Shown one piece after another: positions 31,801 through 41,000 of a DNA stretch of 64,000 nucleotides (position 1 is the first letter of the stretch; each line of letters opens with the position of its first letter). The notes beneath the pieces were generated by a model that saw nothing but the letters and a program-made list of their open reading frames with translations, did not search any database and was not told the origin of the DNA. The stretch covers positions 62,001-126,000 of the forward strand of contig CAVXFM010000007.1 of assembly GCA_963760985.1 (NCBI GenBank). The letters run 5' to 3'. The stretch is from JACRDG01 sp963760985 (GTDB lineage Bacteria > Desulfobacterota > Desulfomonilia > Desulfomonilales > Desulfomonilaceae). A program made the position numbers and the translations under genes.

Positions 31801-31932
31801 ATCTCCCAGATTGTGACGCTGTATTTGACCCCGGTAGTATACAGCTATCTGGCCTCTTTCGAGGAGTGGCTGAGCACGAAAAGGAGAAAGGCGTGGGAGT
31901 TGAGAGGGATACCGACTGCCGGAACCCATTGA
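28845..31932 (+). pseudogene. RND efflux permease (AcrB/MdtB class), one +1 frameshift near the N-terminus
   Basis: The ATG at 28845 gives MSITELFIRRPVLSTTLMVA, the standard RND opening, but the frame ends after FGCMG. One base too many near 28920 separates it from NVSLPVSNLPQVEYPTIAVS, which then runs open for about 1,000 residues. Visible are DDAIVVLENVVRHVQMGKKP (with the proton-relay Asp pair in TM4), the pore-domain repeats, and GIVKKNAIMVVDFAREAEVV in the second half. Corrected length is about 1,029 residues, normal for hydrophobe/amphiphile pumps. The lesion is a single base, so the gene may be intact in the organism. It pumps substrates across the envelope together with the adaptor; no outer-membrane channel gene is adjacent. 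Confidence 0.85.
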
Positions 31933-32028
31933 GTGAAATCGTTCCTTTGCCCCCCCGAATTACCCAATCATATCCGACTGAACGAGCCCCATTGTGTGGT
32001 CTCATAGGTGTCCGTATGTATCGGCAGG

Positions 32029-33732
32029 TCAGGCAATAACGATCTCCCTGTGCAGGCGGGAATGCGCCATCTGATATGCTCTGTACGCGGCATTGTACAG
32101 CATAAGCGCCACTATGACCCCGAAGAAGATGGCCATGCGCTTGGAGGGATGCTCAGTCGACACGTAACGCACGAATTCAAAGATAGGATAAGCAATAAAG
32201 AGCGCAGTGAAGGCCGAGCCGATGATTCCATAGCCCCAGAGTATCCACTTCTCTCTTCCTTTGGGCTCAGACTTTTCTCCTTCACTTTCGATTCCGAATA
32301 GGTCCGCGAGCTTACGCCCCAGAAACGCAAAGGACTTTTCTCGCAGCGTGGAGATGCCCGTCAGATCGGTGAGCACATAGTACCCATCCATCTTGATGAA
32401 CGGAATAGTGTTAAGCACGGTCGAATAGAAGCAGAAAAACCCCATAAGAAACCATATACTGTGCTCCGGCGGAACATGTGCCTTGTGGAAATGCCATATC
32501 CAGAATGAGATCGACATCATGACCAGATTGAGTAACGGTCCGGCCACCGCTACGCCAATCCTTCTCCATTTGCTCCGGAAGGCCCACGCAGCGGAAACGT
32601 CTGCGAAAAAGATAAACATGGCCAAATAGAACATGAAGCCTATCCTGTGCACACTACCGCCGAAATGTTTACAGGTGAGCGCGTGGGCGAATTCGTGCAT
32701 TACGGCAACCAAGGTCATCATCACGTATAATTCAATCAGGATCAGCGGGTTGTTATGAATAGCAAGGGCAGGTTTGGAAATGAAGTGGTGGATTTCGGTA
32801 ACTTCGTGTGACATGGGAATGAACCCGGAAAACGCAAACAGCACGACCAGCAGCATGGCACCTGGCCGGAATACCCGATGGACACGTTTGTACAGGCCGT
32901 TCACCATGCTGTCAGCATGGGGCAAATTGAGACTGCGAAACGCAAATTTAGAACTGATATCAGATAGTTTGCCCAGAAAACCACGATGTTTCACCTCCTG
33001 ATCATGGCTTGCGAGCATGCCGGCATTCTCCAGAGAAGTGAAGATCATTGCTAAGTGTTCCGGACTCGTCAGCGAAATTTTGTCGATATACTCCATATAA
33101 ATTTCGTAGAATGTGTGGGCTCCGTCGAGTCGCTCAATCACAAATGTGCCGCCGCCATTCAACAGTAATACTTTGCCGCTCTTCAGATCATGCAACACCG
33201 AGGAAACGGGGTCGCCTTTCTCGTCTCGCTCAATGTCTATCTTCACGTCCTCCTTGAGCTGAGACTTTAACCCCATCAACCAGTATTGACCGACTTTTCC
33301 TTCGCTTCGTCTGTATAACCGCATTTCGAGGACACGGCGGTCAGCCTCATACCTGAAAAACACCCGGTCCATCTTTTCCTTGACCAGGTGGAGCCACAGT
33401 GAGTCCATAGCGATGCGCTCCCCCTGGTGTTCTCGGTTCTCAGAATCCTCGGAACGCGTCGGGTCAAGGAAGACATCCTTGTTATAAATGACCTCCACCA
33501 CGCACGCTTCCTCTTGCAGACTCAATCTCAGGGTAAACTGCTCATCGATGTCATGGCTGAGACATCTCTTCACGAGTTCCGCACACACCTCCTCAGTGGC
33601 AGCGACGACTCGGTCCACGAGAGGTTGCGGGAATTCCGCGGCCACACAATAATCTGTCACCACTTGCTTAAGCGTCGGCAGCCAACACTCGTTGGGAGAT
33701 AGTGTGACAGTGATGGGCCTTGGATCGAGCAT
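32029..33732 (-). CDS. Fusion of degenerate GHKL domain, PqqD-like domain and M50 membrane metalloprotease
   Basis: 567 residues. Residues about 1-140 resemble the RsbW/SpoIIAB anti-sigma kinase fold (VAATEEVCAELVKRC at 43-57), but the N-box Asn is Glu and the glycine loops are missing, so ATP binding is unlikely. Residues about 172-245 (SSVLHDLKSGKVLLLNGGGT, RLDGAHTFYEIY, LENAGML) fit the PqqD/RRE fold that binds RiPP leaders. Residues 290-560 form a multi-pass site-2-protease-like domain with HEFAH at 346-350 and NTIPFIKMDG at 441-450, the metal ligands of M50. It is divergent from NHLP precursor 1. I infer a leader-recognising membrane peptidase or export factor for the peptides; this is not shown. 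Confidence 0.75.
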   Translation of the reverse strand: MLDPRPITVTLSPNECWLPTLKQVVTDYCVAAEFPQPLVDRVVAATEEVCAELVKRCLSHDIDEQFTLRLSLQEEACVVEVIYNKDVFLDPTRSEDSENREHQGERIAMDSLWLHLVKEKMDRVFFRYEADRRVLEMRLYRRSEGKVGQYWLMGLKSQLKEDVKIDIERDEKGDPVSSVLHDLKSGKVLLLNGGGTFVIERLDGAHTFYEIYMEYIDKISLTSPEHLAMIFTSLENAGMLASHDQEVKHRGFLGKLSDISSKFAFRSLNLPHADSMVNGLYKRVHRVFRPGAMLLVVLFAFSGFIPMSHEVTEIHHFISKPALAIHNNPLILIELYVMMTLVAVMHEFAHALTCKHFGGSVHRIGFMFYLAMFIFFADVSAAWAFRSKWRRIGVAVAGPLLNLVMMSISFWIWHFHKAHVPPEHSIWFLMGFFCFYSTVLNTIPFIKMDGYYVLTDLTGISTLREKSFAFLGRKLADLFGIESEGEKSEPKGREKWILWGYGIIGSAFTALFIAYPIFEFVRYVSTEHPSKRMAIFFGVIVALMLYNAAYRAYQMAHSRLHREIVIA

Positions 33733-34319
33733 CTTTCCGCCTTTCTCCGTCTCATCTCTTCCCCAGTATTACCCCCAGGGTTTTTCTATGAAAAAATCAC
33801 CGGTCAACGGTTCATCATAATAGCCGATTCCCGCTGCCTTGACAAACGAGTCTCAGCACCGGAACCAACCGGTGCGACTCGCTCTCCTCTGGGATACACT
33901 GTTTCTGGCGTCGCATTCGGTCAAAGAGGGAAGCCCGGTTACCGATTCCGGGTTCCTTCACAAGGTGGTGTCCCGCTGCTGCTTCCACTCCTAACTGAAA
34001 GCTCATGACCAATCGGAAGCGATGCTTGACGATTTCCTCCTGGAAGAAGAGGACACGTGTGGTTCGAGGAGATATTTCCGTGAACCAAGCACGACAGTGG
34101 CTGAAAATGAGCTTTGGGCTCTCGTGGAGCGTAAGGGCCTGTCGTAGATTCCCTGGTCTGCTTTCCCACACAAGGTAGCGGACTGCCGACCGAATCGATC
34201 CAATAGCCTCAGAGACCTGAAAACGGCGCAACGAACGGGCCCCCCAGAGGAGACCTCGGTCAAAGAAGGGCATGCCCTTTTCAGGCAAAATTCTGCCCGC
34301 ATAAAGAGAGGATACTGCC
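33733..34319. other. Divergent intergenic region before NHLP precursor 1
   Basis: 587 bases between two divergent genes, so it should contain both promoters. No recognisable gene; one minus-strand frame is open across it but overlaps the precursor in antisense and has no motif. A ribosome binding site, GAGAGGA, precedes the precursor ATG. Confidence 0.4.
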
Positions 34320-34604
34320 ATGCAAAGACTGATCAGAGGAAAAGAGAAGGAATGGGCGAAGACTGTTGCAAAGACGTGGATCGACCCGGAGTTCAAGGCG
34401 AAACTGATGGCAGACCCGAAGACGGTGCTCAAAGAGCATGGAACAGACGTGCCGGCAAGGATGAAATTGAACATTGCTCAGAGCACTGAAGACGAAGTAT
34501 CCATAGCACTTCCCGCGAAGCCGTCAAACATCTCAGGCTCGGTGGAAGAAATCCAAGAGCCGGTGCAGGCGGATTCCGTCATGATCACCAGTGGGTGCAA
34601 TTAG
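34320..34604 (+). CDS. NHLP-type RiPP precursor 1
   Basis: 94 residues. The leader shows KEKEWAKTVAKTWIDPEFKA, ADPKTVLKEHGTDVPARM and VSIALPAKPSNISG, the nitrile-hydratase-alpha-like pattern of NHLP leaders. The leader ends ...EEIQEPVQA, followed by the last ten residues DSVMITSGCN. No double-glycine cleavage site is present; VQA occupies the place where AVAGG-type motifs are usual. It is the first gene after the divergent promoter region, with GAGAGGA before the ATG. The core contains Ser, Thr and a single Cys, so cyclodehydration or C-methylation is conceivable; the real modification cannot be read. Confidence 0.82.
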   Translation: MQRLIRGKEKEWAKTVAKTWIDPEFKAKLMADPKTVLKEHGTDVPARMKLNIAQSTEDEVSIALPAKPSNISGSVEEIQEPVQADSVMITSGCN

Positions 34605-34988
34605 CTCCTGTTTAGCAGTTGTCGGAGAGCCATCTTACAGGCTGCATCGTTCCGGTGGCCGGAAAAACCGTGAAACCAGGAGCTGTTGCTGTTCGGCATC
34701 CCCTGCCGATCGGGGTGCACTGGTGGGGCTTGTCCATTCTCCTTGAGGTGCAATGGCAGGACGCTGTGCCGATCCTGTGCGGACGCTCAAGACCTGCCTC
34801 CTGGTGTGAAGGCACTGCCGGGCCTGGACCCATGCGCGAGTGGGTAGCTGAATTGGCCGAGAAAGCATTCTGGCGTCGTCACTCCATGAAGTGTAGGTGA
34901 CCGAGGTGACTGTGCTTCGGGATCACCGGACCGCTTCAAATTCATTCCCCTCGGACAGGAATGCCAGGAGGCCACAAGTAGATAAGCC
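34605..34988. other. Intergenic stretch after NHLP precursor 1
   Basis: No supported gene. No convincing terminator hairpin was found. Confidence 0.35.
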
Positions 34989-35555
34989 GTGGACTGTTGC
35001 TTAGTGAGCATGCCGTTCGCCTCGTTGGTGAGACCCTCGCTCGGCCTGGGATTACTTCAGGCAATTCTTGTGGATCACGGATTCAGTGCGGTTACCATCT
35101 ATGCGAACCTCTTGTGGGGAGAGAAGACGGGGCTACGGCTCTATCAGCTGGGACAACGAGGCAGCAATTTGGTCGGGGACTGGGTATTTTCTCCAGCAGC
35201 CTTTTTCGACGATCCGTCTTTGAGGGATCGGTTCGAATCGACGGTGGCGCAATGGATTGAGAGCTGGACCAACAGGGATCGCATTCCCGTATTGAGAAGG
35301 ACGTTCGGCGTGCCCGGGGGCCGCATTGTGCAAGACACAAGGAGCTGCAGTGTCGAGGAATTCTACGTGTTGGAGGATCCTGAATTGGCGCTCCTCGATT
35401 ACTGCAAACTACCGCGAAGGCTGTCCGATCTGCCTGTGGAGGCTGGTTCGGCTCTGGAAACGCTCATGGAGCGTCTCTTTATCATCAACCACGAGGACGT
35501 GCTTCTCATTGTGATCACCGACAACCACGAAGGCCGACGATTCTCGAGAGTGTAA
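34989..35555 (+). CDS. Internally deleted radical-SAM RiPP maturase (both ends joined in frame)
   Basis: 188 residues. Residues 1-70 (MDCCLVSMPFASLVRPSLGL, AILVDHGFSAVTIYANLLWG, GDWVFSPAAF) match the start of maturase A at 38168. From about residue 71 on (DPSLRDRFESTVAQWIESW, VQDTRSCSVEEFYVLEDPEL) it matches the C-terminal domain of the maturase at 45392-47283. The B12-binding remainder and the whole radical SAM core with its Cys motif, about 400 residues, are absent, yet the frame is open. The GTG start has only a distant ribosome binding site. It cannot be a radical SAM enzyme. It may be a relic or a stand-alone C-terminal binding domain. It follows precursor 1 on the same strand. Confidence 0.75.
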   Translation: MDCCLVSMPFASLVRPSLGLGLLQAILVDHGFSAVTIYANLLWGEKTGLRLYQLGQRGSNLVGDWVFSPAAFFDDPSLRDRFESTVAQWIESWTNRDRIPVLRRTFGVPGGRIVQDTRSCSVEEFYVLEDPELALLDYCKLPRRLSDLPVEAGSALETLMERLFIINHEDVLLIVITDNHEGRRFSRV

Positions 35556-35592
35556 CCTAGGCCATCAATCCAGCCTCAAAAGAGAAATGACG

Positions 35593-37780
35593 TTATTGAG
35601 ACAAGTGGAGAGGATTTAACTCCTCCTCGGACCGGGGCCGGTCGAGCCATCCCAGACTCACGGGTGCCCGAAAAAGGCGTCCGGCCGCGTACCGGGGCCA
35701 CATGTGGCGCAGACCGGGCACGAGCACTTTCACGGCAGTGAGCCCCAAGTCCGGCCGGGTGAGGTCGTGCACGAGAACCTCAAGACCCTGGGAGGTCAGG
35801 ACGTTAACGCATCGGTTCAGGTCGTCCAGGAGGTCTTCGGAGCTGATGTCCGCGTACTCGGAGAATGACCGGGGCCATGTACCTGCTGCCGGACGCAGGT
35901 ATGGATGCTCTTCCAGTCTGGTTTCTTCGGTGAACTGCTTACTCCCAATAAGCGCGACCTCATCGAAAGGAACTCCTGCAGGGACATCTACCACCCCCAG
36001 CGAGAGGCTCATTTCAGTAAGGGCCCTCGTGAAAGCGATCTTCGGATCCAGGTGGGCACCATAGCCCATGATAGGCCTGTCTCGGTTCCCTCCGGTCTGA
36101 ATGGATACGGTTACAAACACAAGCACGTCCAAATCACTGGAGATATCAAGGACCCAGATATCTCTCCCCGCGATCCTGTACGCTTCCCTGAATTGCATGA
36201 TCGTCGGGTCCCGCATCTGCTCGATGTCAACGGCGGGCATGGGGATCATGTTGTACCACCACAGGGGACCAATCGATCTCTCTGTCTTCGTCAAAGGAGG
36301 TGGGCACCCAGGTATGGCGGCGGTTCATATCATTCCAGGTGTCGCGTTCCCTGTATTGCTTTTCACTTAAAAGGAGGAGCTTGTGAGGATGAACGGCCTG
36401 GTCTTTCACCTCACGGTACGCGGCCCTAATTCGATATTCTGTTCCACGATAAATGCCGCTCACTCGCTCAATTGCTTCACAGAGGCAACCGGTCCTCGTC
36501 TGGATGTCGGTGAGGCCCTTTTCCGCGCTGGCTCCTGACCGAATCCCCTTCTTGAGATCCTCGGCCCCGCGGGCCTTGCGGATGGACGCGTAGTTGGTCC
36601 GATAGACTTTCAGAGAGGCCCAGCCCGAATCCTCCGACCATTCACCGGTCTCGGGCGAGAGTGGCGTCAGGAGTGTCACCTCCCCTTTGATGCGACTGAC
36701 GTGTTTTCTGTAATGCTCTAGTCTGGCCCTGGACAACCAGGGCGACAGGGGATCCATGATTCCGGTAATTCGGCTGGTGTGATTGCGGTAACGCTCGAAG
36801 GTCACTTCAGGGCTGAGTATTCTATGGCCACCATCCAGTTTGAAACGCTTTTTCCTCGAGACCAGAGACGGTGTCTGAGGATGCGGCGGGTGCATCACTG
36901 TTCCACTGCCACACACTCGGCAATGGGTGATTCGTGTCAGCACATGGGTGGCGAATTTCATGGTCTTGCAGTCAATGGTCAGGATCTTGCCCATAAGCGG
37001 GCTCGGTGTCTCCCCCGCGAAAAGCTTCGCGAGAGCAACCGTCAGGAGGTTTTCGACCACTTTTCCTGCGCTTGGCAAGCCCCCCACGGGAAATATGGGC
37101 AGCGCTTGATTGCCTGTTTTGGACCCTATGAACTCCTCCACTTCCCTGTCGGATCTCAATCGCTCGGCGAGGCAATGCCAGCATCCCGTCTCACCTGGCA
37201 TAAACAGAGGGCCTGTCCATACCTGAGCACCGGTAGGTTTGATCAAGACCCACGGGTGAGCACTGGCCACTGCGTACGTGTTGAAACGCTCCAGTTGCGG
37301 CGCCAGATAGTCTTCCACAACCACAATCGTTAGGTCTCGGTCTTCCAGCCCTGGCCGATTCAGCTCTACCTCCGCTGCTCCGTGGAAACCGGAGAGCCTC
37401 AAAGTGTCGACCAATTCAGAAGCGCTTCCGCAAGTCGATGCTACGGCCACGTGACATTGAGCCATGCGATCGATTGCCCTTCCCGAATCGATCCCCATGA
37501 GTCCCCAAAAGACGCTATCACTGGACACAAGGCCTTAGGATTACTCGACACTTCCCATGTTTTCCCGTTCTGCAAGCCCGTATTCCTGGGACAGGCTGTC
37601 AGCAATCTCGTCTGAAGACCACCCGTTGTTGAGGCTCATCAACAATGCGCTCTGGAGCTTTCCTTGTACGATGAGATCGGTATTCTCAGCCACGAGGATA
37701 GCTGTGTCGTCTTCGAGTAAACCTATTCGAAAGGAGCTTTTCAGTCGCGGGAACTTCACCATCCGTCGTCCTAGCTTCAC
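35593..37780 (-). pseudogene. TOMM-type YcaO cyclodehydratase fusion with internal deletions
   Basis: Three pieces read on the minus strand. 37780-37541 is the N-terminal winged region (GRRMVKFPRLKSSFRIGLLE). 37528-36227 holds the ThiF-like/SagC part with FMPGETGCWHCLAERLRSDR and the first YcaO part with GCLCEAIERVSGIYRG. 36294-35593 holds WWYNMIPMPAVDIEQ, IWVLDISSDLDVLVFVTVS and GYGAHLDPKIAFTRALTEMS. Between EIDWSP and LWWYN the family normally has about 60-70 residues with further ATP/Mg ligands (the ExxxQGxxExxER region); these are missing and the frame changes. The C-terminus ends EELNPLHLSQ without the usual PxPxP. It would have made azolines on Cys/Ser/Thr of a precursor; as written it cannot. 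Confidence 0.8.
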
Positions 37781-38167
37781 ACGGGTCGGTTCAAATCAAA
37801 CAAAAGCCGAGGCTCTCATACTCATGCATTTTGAGGCAGGAGAAAGACCGGTGCACTTGCCAAGTCCTTGAGGTCGGTCCACGGTAAGTCACCTGACAAA
37901 TCTTGTCAAGATTCCCCCTACCGGACTTCCGAGGCCTCATGTGAAATCTCTATTTGGTTTCTGTGCAAACCCAATGCGTAAGCAGGCAATGCCCGCTGCG
38001 ATCAGGCTGCCCTCGATAGTCGAATGGCTAAATGGCAGAGAGAACGTCGTTGCGCTTGACCGAGTGGGCGTGCTATTCTCTCAGTAATTTACTCGTGTAG
38101 TTCGCGGCGCAATTCCGGAGTTTCGTTCACACAACTTACTGAAATGCCAAGAAGAGGTTGTAGCTCC
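37781..38167. other. Divergent intergenic region between ycaO and maturase A
   Basis: No gene seen. Promoters for both directions are expected here but not resolved. AGAGG lies ten bases before the maturase A start. Confidence 0.35.
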
Positions 38168-40162
38168 ATGGACTGTTGCCTGGTCAGCATGCCTTACATG
38201 CCGGTAGAAAGGCCATCGCTGGCTCTGGGGATCTTGCAGTCAATTCTTCGCAGCAACGGCATTTCCGTGGTTACTTCCTATGCCAACATCCAATGGTGCG
38301 AGCAGATCGGTATTCTCCGCTATGGATTCGCTGAAAAAGCGGAGAAGATGTTCGGGGAATGGACATTCGCACAGGCGGCCTTTCCCGAGTTCAACCCTGA
38401 TGGTCTGGCCTATTTTTCAGACCTTTTTGGAGATACTACATGCCAGAGCATAGGTATCAGACAGTCGGAACTTTCGGCGGTGTTGGCAGATTGGCGCAAG
38501 GCTGCTTCTGATTTTATCGATGAAATTGCTTCCAGAATCGTCGATGAGGCTCCACGGGTCGTCGGTGCTTCGTCCTCCTTTGTCGCTCATGTCTCTTCTC
38601 TGGCACTTCTGAAGCGGATTCGGCACCTGGATCCGCGCATTATTACCCTGCTTGGTGGGGCCAACTGTGAATCGGTGATGGGGCTCACCACCCATGAGAA
38701 GTTCCCGTGGGTTGACTACGTAGTTTCAGGAGAGGGGGACGATATCGTGGTCGATCTGATGCAGGGCATTCTCGACGAGGGACGGAACCTCGGTTTGGAC
38801 AGATTACCGGCCGGCGTTATCGCGCCCATCCACCGGGAGTCCGGATACTCCGGCCTCCGCGACGATCCTCCCCGCGCGGTGAGCATGTCCTTCAAATCCA
38901 ACCCCCCGCCTGACTATGATGACTACTTTTCGACTCTCAAGGCTGCTCCGATTCTCGCTGAGATCGTGCGGCCCGGGCTCCCCGTCGAGGGCTCCCGGGG
39001 GTGCTGGTGGGGGGAACGGAGGCACTGCACATTTTGTTCGCTCAACGGCGCTTCGAGGAAGTACCGGGCCAAACCTCCCACACGAATAGTGGATGAGATC
39101 GATGCCCTCCATAAACACTACGGAGTGAACTTGTTCGGCTTTGCGGACAACATCGCAAACATGAACTGGTTTCAGAGCCTCTTTCCCATGCTCGGCAAAC
39201 GGACACAACGTTTGAGAATCTCGTGCGAAATCACGCCTGTGGTCGGGAGAGAACACCTGCGACTGATGAAAAAGGCTGGCATCGACTATCTGCAGCCAGG
39301 AATCGAGAGCCTTGACACTGAAGTGCTGGCTCTGCTCAACAAAGCGACCCAGTCGTGGCAAAACGTCCGGTTCCTCAAATGGTGCTCATACTTCGGAATC
39401 TACGTGCCTTGGTGGCTCCTGGACGATGTGCCTGCTGCCGACAACGGGTGGTATACCCGGACAGCACACCTGTGTCCGTCACTGTGTCATTTGCAGCCGC
39501 CTCGAAGGCTCCACAGGATCGTCTTGTCACGATTCAGCAACTACCACCGGCACGCGGAAAGGTACAAACTCAGCCTGGAAGCCCACGATTCTTATTCCAT
39601 GATCTATCCGTTATCGAAGGAAGAGCTCAACAATCTCGCGTACTGTTTGCAGGACCGGGCGCGCGAACAGAGGTGGGCAGACCACAATGGCGAGTCAGAA
39701 ACGCCCCCGGAGCGTAAGTCCTTGGTCGATGCCGTGGTGCAATGGAATGAGCTTTTTGATTCGGCTACCCGTCCCGTTCTCGAGGCGCACGATGTCGGGA
39801 GCGAAATTCACATTCACGACACTCGACCGTGCGCAAAACAGCAAGAGTTCGTCCTCCCCGGTAACGAGAGCAATGTGTACCGGGCCTGCGAAGACGGCAT
39901 CGAGGAGGAACGTCTTTACCGTCGTTTCGAAGAAAGAGGGATGCCGGCAGCCGAGATCGAGGGGATAATCAAAAGGCTACTCCATGACAAGATTCTCCTG
40001 TCGCTCGACAAGCACTTGCTATCACTAGGGCTTCCTCAGCCCTGCACCGAACTGCCTCCGCGTCAGGATTTTCCCTGTGGTGCGGTGGACAATGCTTTGT
40101 ATATGGCGATCAACCGTGTCCGAGAGAACCCTTTCGCCTGGTGGCGGTCAAAGGAAACATAG
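38168..40162 (+). CDS. B12-binding radical SAM RiPP maturase A (RiPP maturation radical SAM protein 1 type)
   Basis: 664 residues. The ATG at 38168 is chosen because the product then starts MDCCLVSMPY, as in the neighbouring relative; an ATG 24 bases upstream is also in frame. Residues 1-200 form a cobalamin-binding-type Rossmann domain (VGASSSFVAHVSSLALLKRI, LLGGANCESVMG). The radical SAM cluster motif is CWWGERRHCTFC with Cys279, 287 and 290 (C-x7-C-x2-C), typical of TIGR03975 rather than CxxxCxxC. FGFADNIANMNW and QPGIESLDTEVLALLNKATQ follow, then a C-terminal domain with a winged-helix look (about 560-640). It is the only undamaged maturase of this type here. It sits 196 bases upstream of NHLP precursor 2, its likely substrate. 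Confidence 0.86.
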   Translation: MDCCLVSMPYMPVERPSLALGILQSILRSNGISVVTSYANIQWCEQIGILRYGFAEKAEKMFGEWTFAQAAFPEFNPDGLAYFSDLFGDTTCQSIGIRQSELSAVLADWRKAASDFIDEIASRIVDEAPRVVGASSSFVAHVSSLALLKRIRHLDPRIITLLGGANCESVMGLTTHEKFPWVDYVVSGEGDDIVVDLMQGILDEGRNLGLDRLPAGVIAPIHRESGYSGLRDDPPRAVSMSFKSNPPPDYDDYFSTLKAAPILAEIVRPGLPVEGSRGCWWGERRHCTFCSLNGASRKYRAKPPTRIVDEIDALHKHYGVNLFGFADNIANMNWFQSLFPMLGKRTQRLRISCEITPVVGREHLRLMKKAGIDYLQPGIESLDTEVLALLNKATQSWQNVRFLKWCSYFGIYVPWWLLDDVPAADNGWYTRTAHLCPSLCHLQPPRRLHRIVLSRFSNYHRHAERYKLSLEAHDSYSMIYPLSKEELNNLAYCLQDRAREQRWADHNGESETPPERKSLVDAVVQWNELFDSATRPVLEAHDVGSEIHIHDTRPCAKQQEFVLPGNESNVYRACEDGIEEERLYRRFEERGMPAAEIEGIIKRLLHDKILLSLDKHLLSLGLPQPCTELPPRQDFPCGAVDNALYMAINRVRENPFAWWRSKET

Positions 40163-40358
40163 GCAGTCCCGGGGCATGCAGGCCACCGGTTGGAGGCGAG
40201 ACTCTTATTGTCGAGCGGAATCGACTCATAGTGGAGTGCGCCGGGTGAGAGATCGGCTTGATCTCACGCGGCTCACCTGATAACCTGCTATCGAAGGCAT
40301 GTTGGCAACCACCGACGAAATCCGTGAAACCTCAATTCTGTAAGGGAGGAATGTAGTT

Positions 40359-40640
40359 ATGGAAAGTTGGTTCAAGGGGAAAGACAAGGAATGGGCAAAG
40401 ATAATTGCTCAGGCTTGGTCCGACGAGGAATTCAAGAAGAAGTTGTTTGCCGACCCCCGAGCCGTGCTGAAAGAGTGTGGGGTCGACGTGCCCGAAGGGC
40501 TGAACATCAAGCTCGTAGAAAACAAGGAAAACGAACTCACCATCCCGTTTCCCGCGAAACCTTCGGAGTTGTCCGGCGAGCCCATGCCCTTGGAGGAGAG
40601 GGTCCAGGCCGGAGTAAACTTATTGACGATGAGCAATTAG
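40359..40640 (+). CDS. NHLP-type RiPP precursor 2
   Basis: 93 residues, with GGGAGG nine bases before the ATG. It carries the leader DKEWAKIIAQAWSDEEFKKK, ADPRAVLKECGVDVPEGL and LTIPFPAKPSELSG, then LEERVQA and the last nine residues GVNLLTMSN. It is more similar to the orphan precursor at 2635 than to precursor 1 (shared EEFKKKL, GVDVPEG/GVDIPEG, KENE). It lies between maturase A and maturase B, all on the plus strand, so the three genes probably act together. Confidence 0.85.
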   Translation: MESWFKGKDKEWAKIIAQAWSDEEFKKKLFADPRAVLKECGVDVPEGLNIKLVENKENELTIPFPAKPSELSGEPMPLEERVQAGVNLLTMSN

Positions 40641-41000
40641 AACGGATACTGATGAACTTCCATGTTTGCGGAGAGCCCTCTCCCGTGAATTGGGGGAGCG
40701 TTGAACTTGCCCGGGATGAGACATCGGTACCCGCGTTGCTGAAACACGCTCTATTGGAGGCTGCTTTTTGATGCAGAGACGATGTCCGTGTGGCGCTGCC
40801 GGTTTACTCGACAGCGTTACACGCCAAGTCAAGACGTGCCCGCACCTTTTCAGTTTCCTTTCAAAGCTTCCACGAAACGCCTCTCAGTCCCTGGAACTCA
40901 GCGTTCCACAGGAGTCTTGCTCATGGTCCGCCGGTGATTCCGGCGCATTAACCTAGGGACGTACAGACGCGTTTTCTCGGCTCGTTGTGACTGGGGAGGC
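40641..41000. other. Intergenic stretch between precursor 2 and maturase B
   Basis: No supported gene. A short inverted CCCTCTCCCGTGAATTGGGG segment near 40676-40695 is too weak to call a terminator. Confidence 0.35.

Noticed and set aside
30829..31929. 366-codon minus-strand frame opposite the RND permease
   Set aside because: Antisense to conserved permease sequence; low-quality composition.
33815..34474. 219-codon minus-strand frame overlapping precursor 1
   Set aside because: It runs antisense through the conserved precursor, with no motif and unnatural composition in that half.
40676..40695. Possible hairpin after precursor 2
   Set aside because: Short, imperfect stem with no T-run, so not supported as a terminator.
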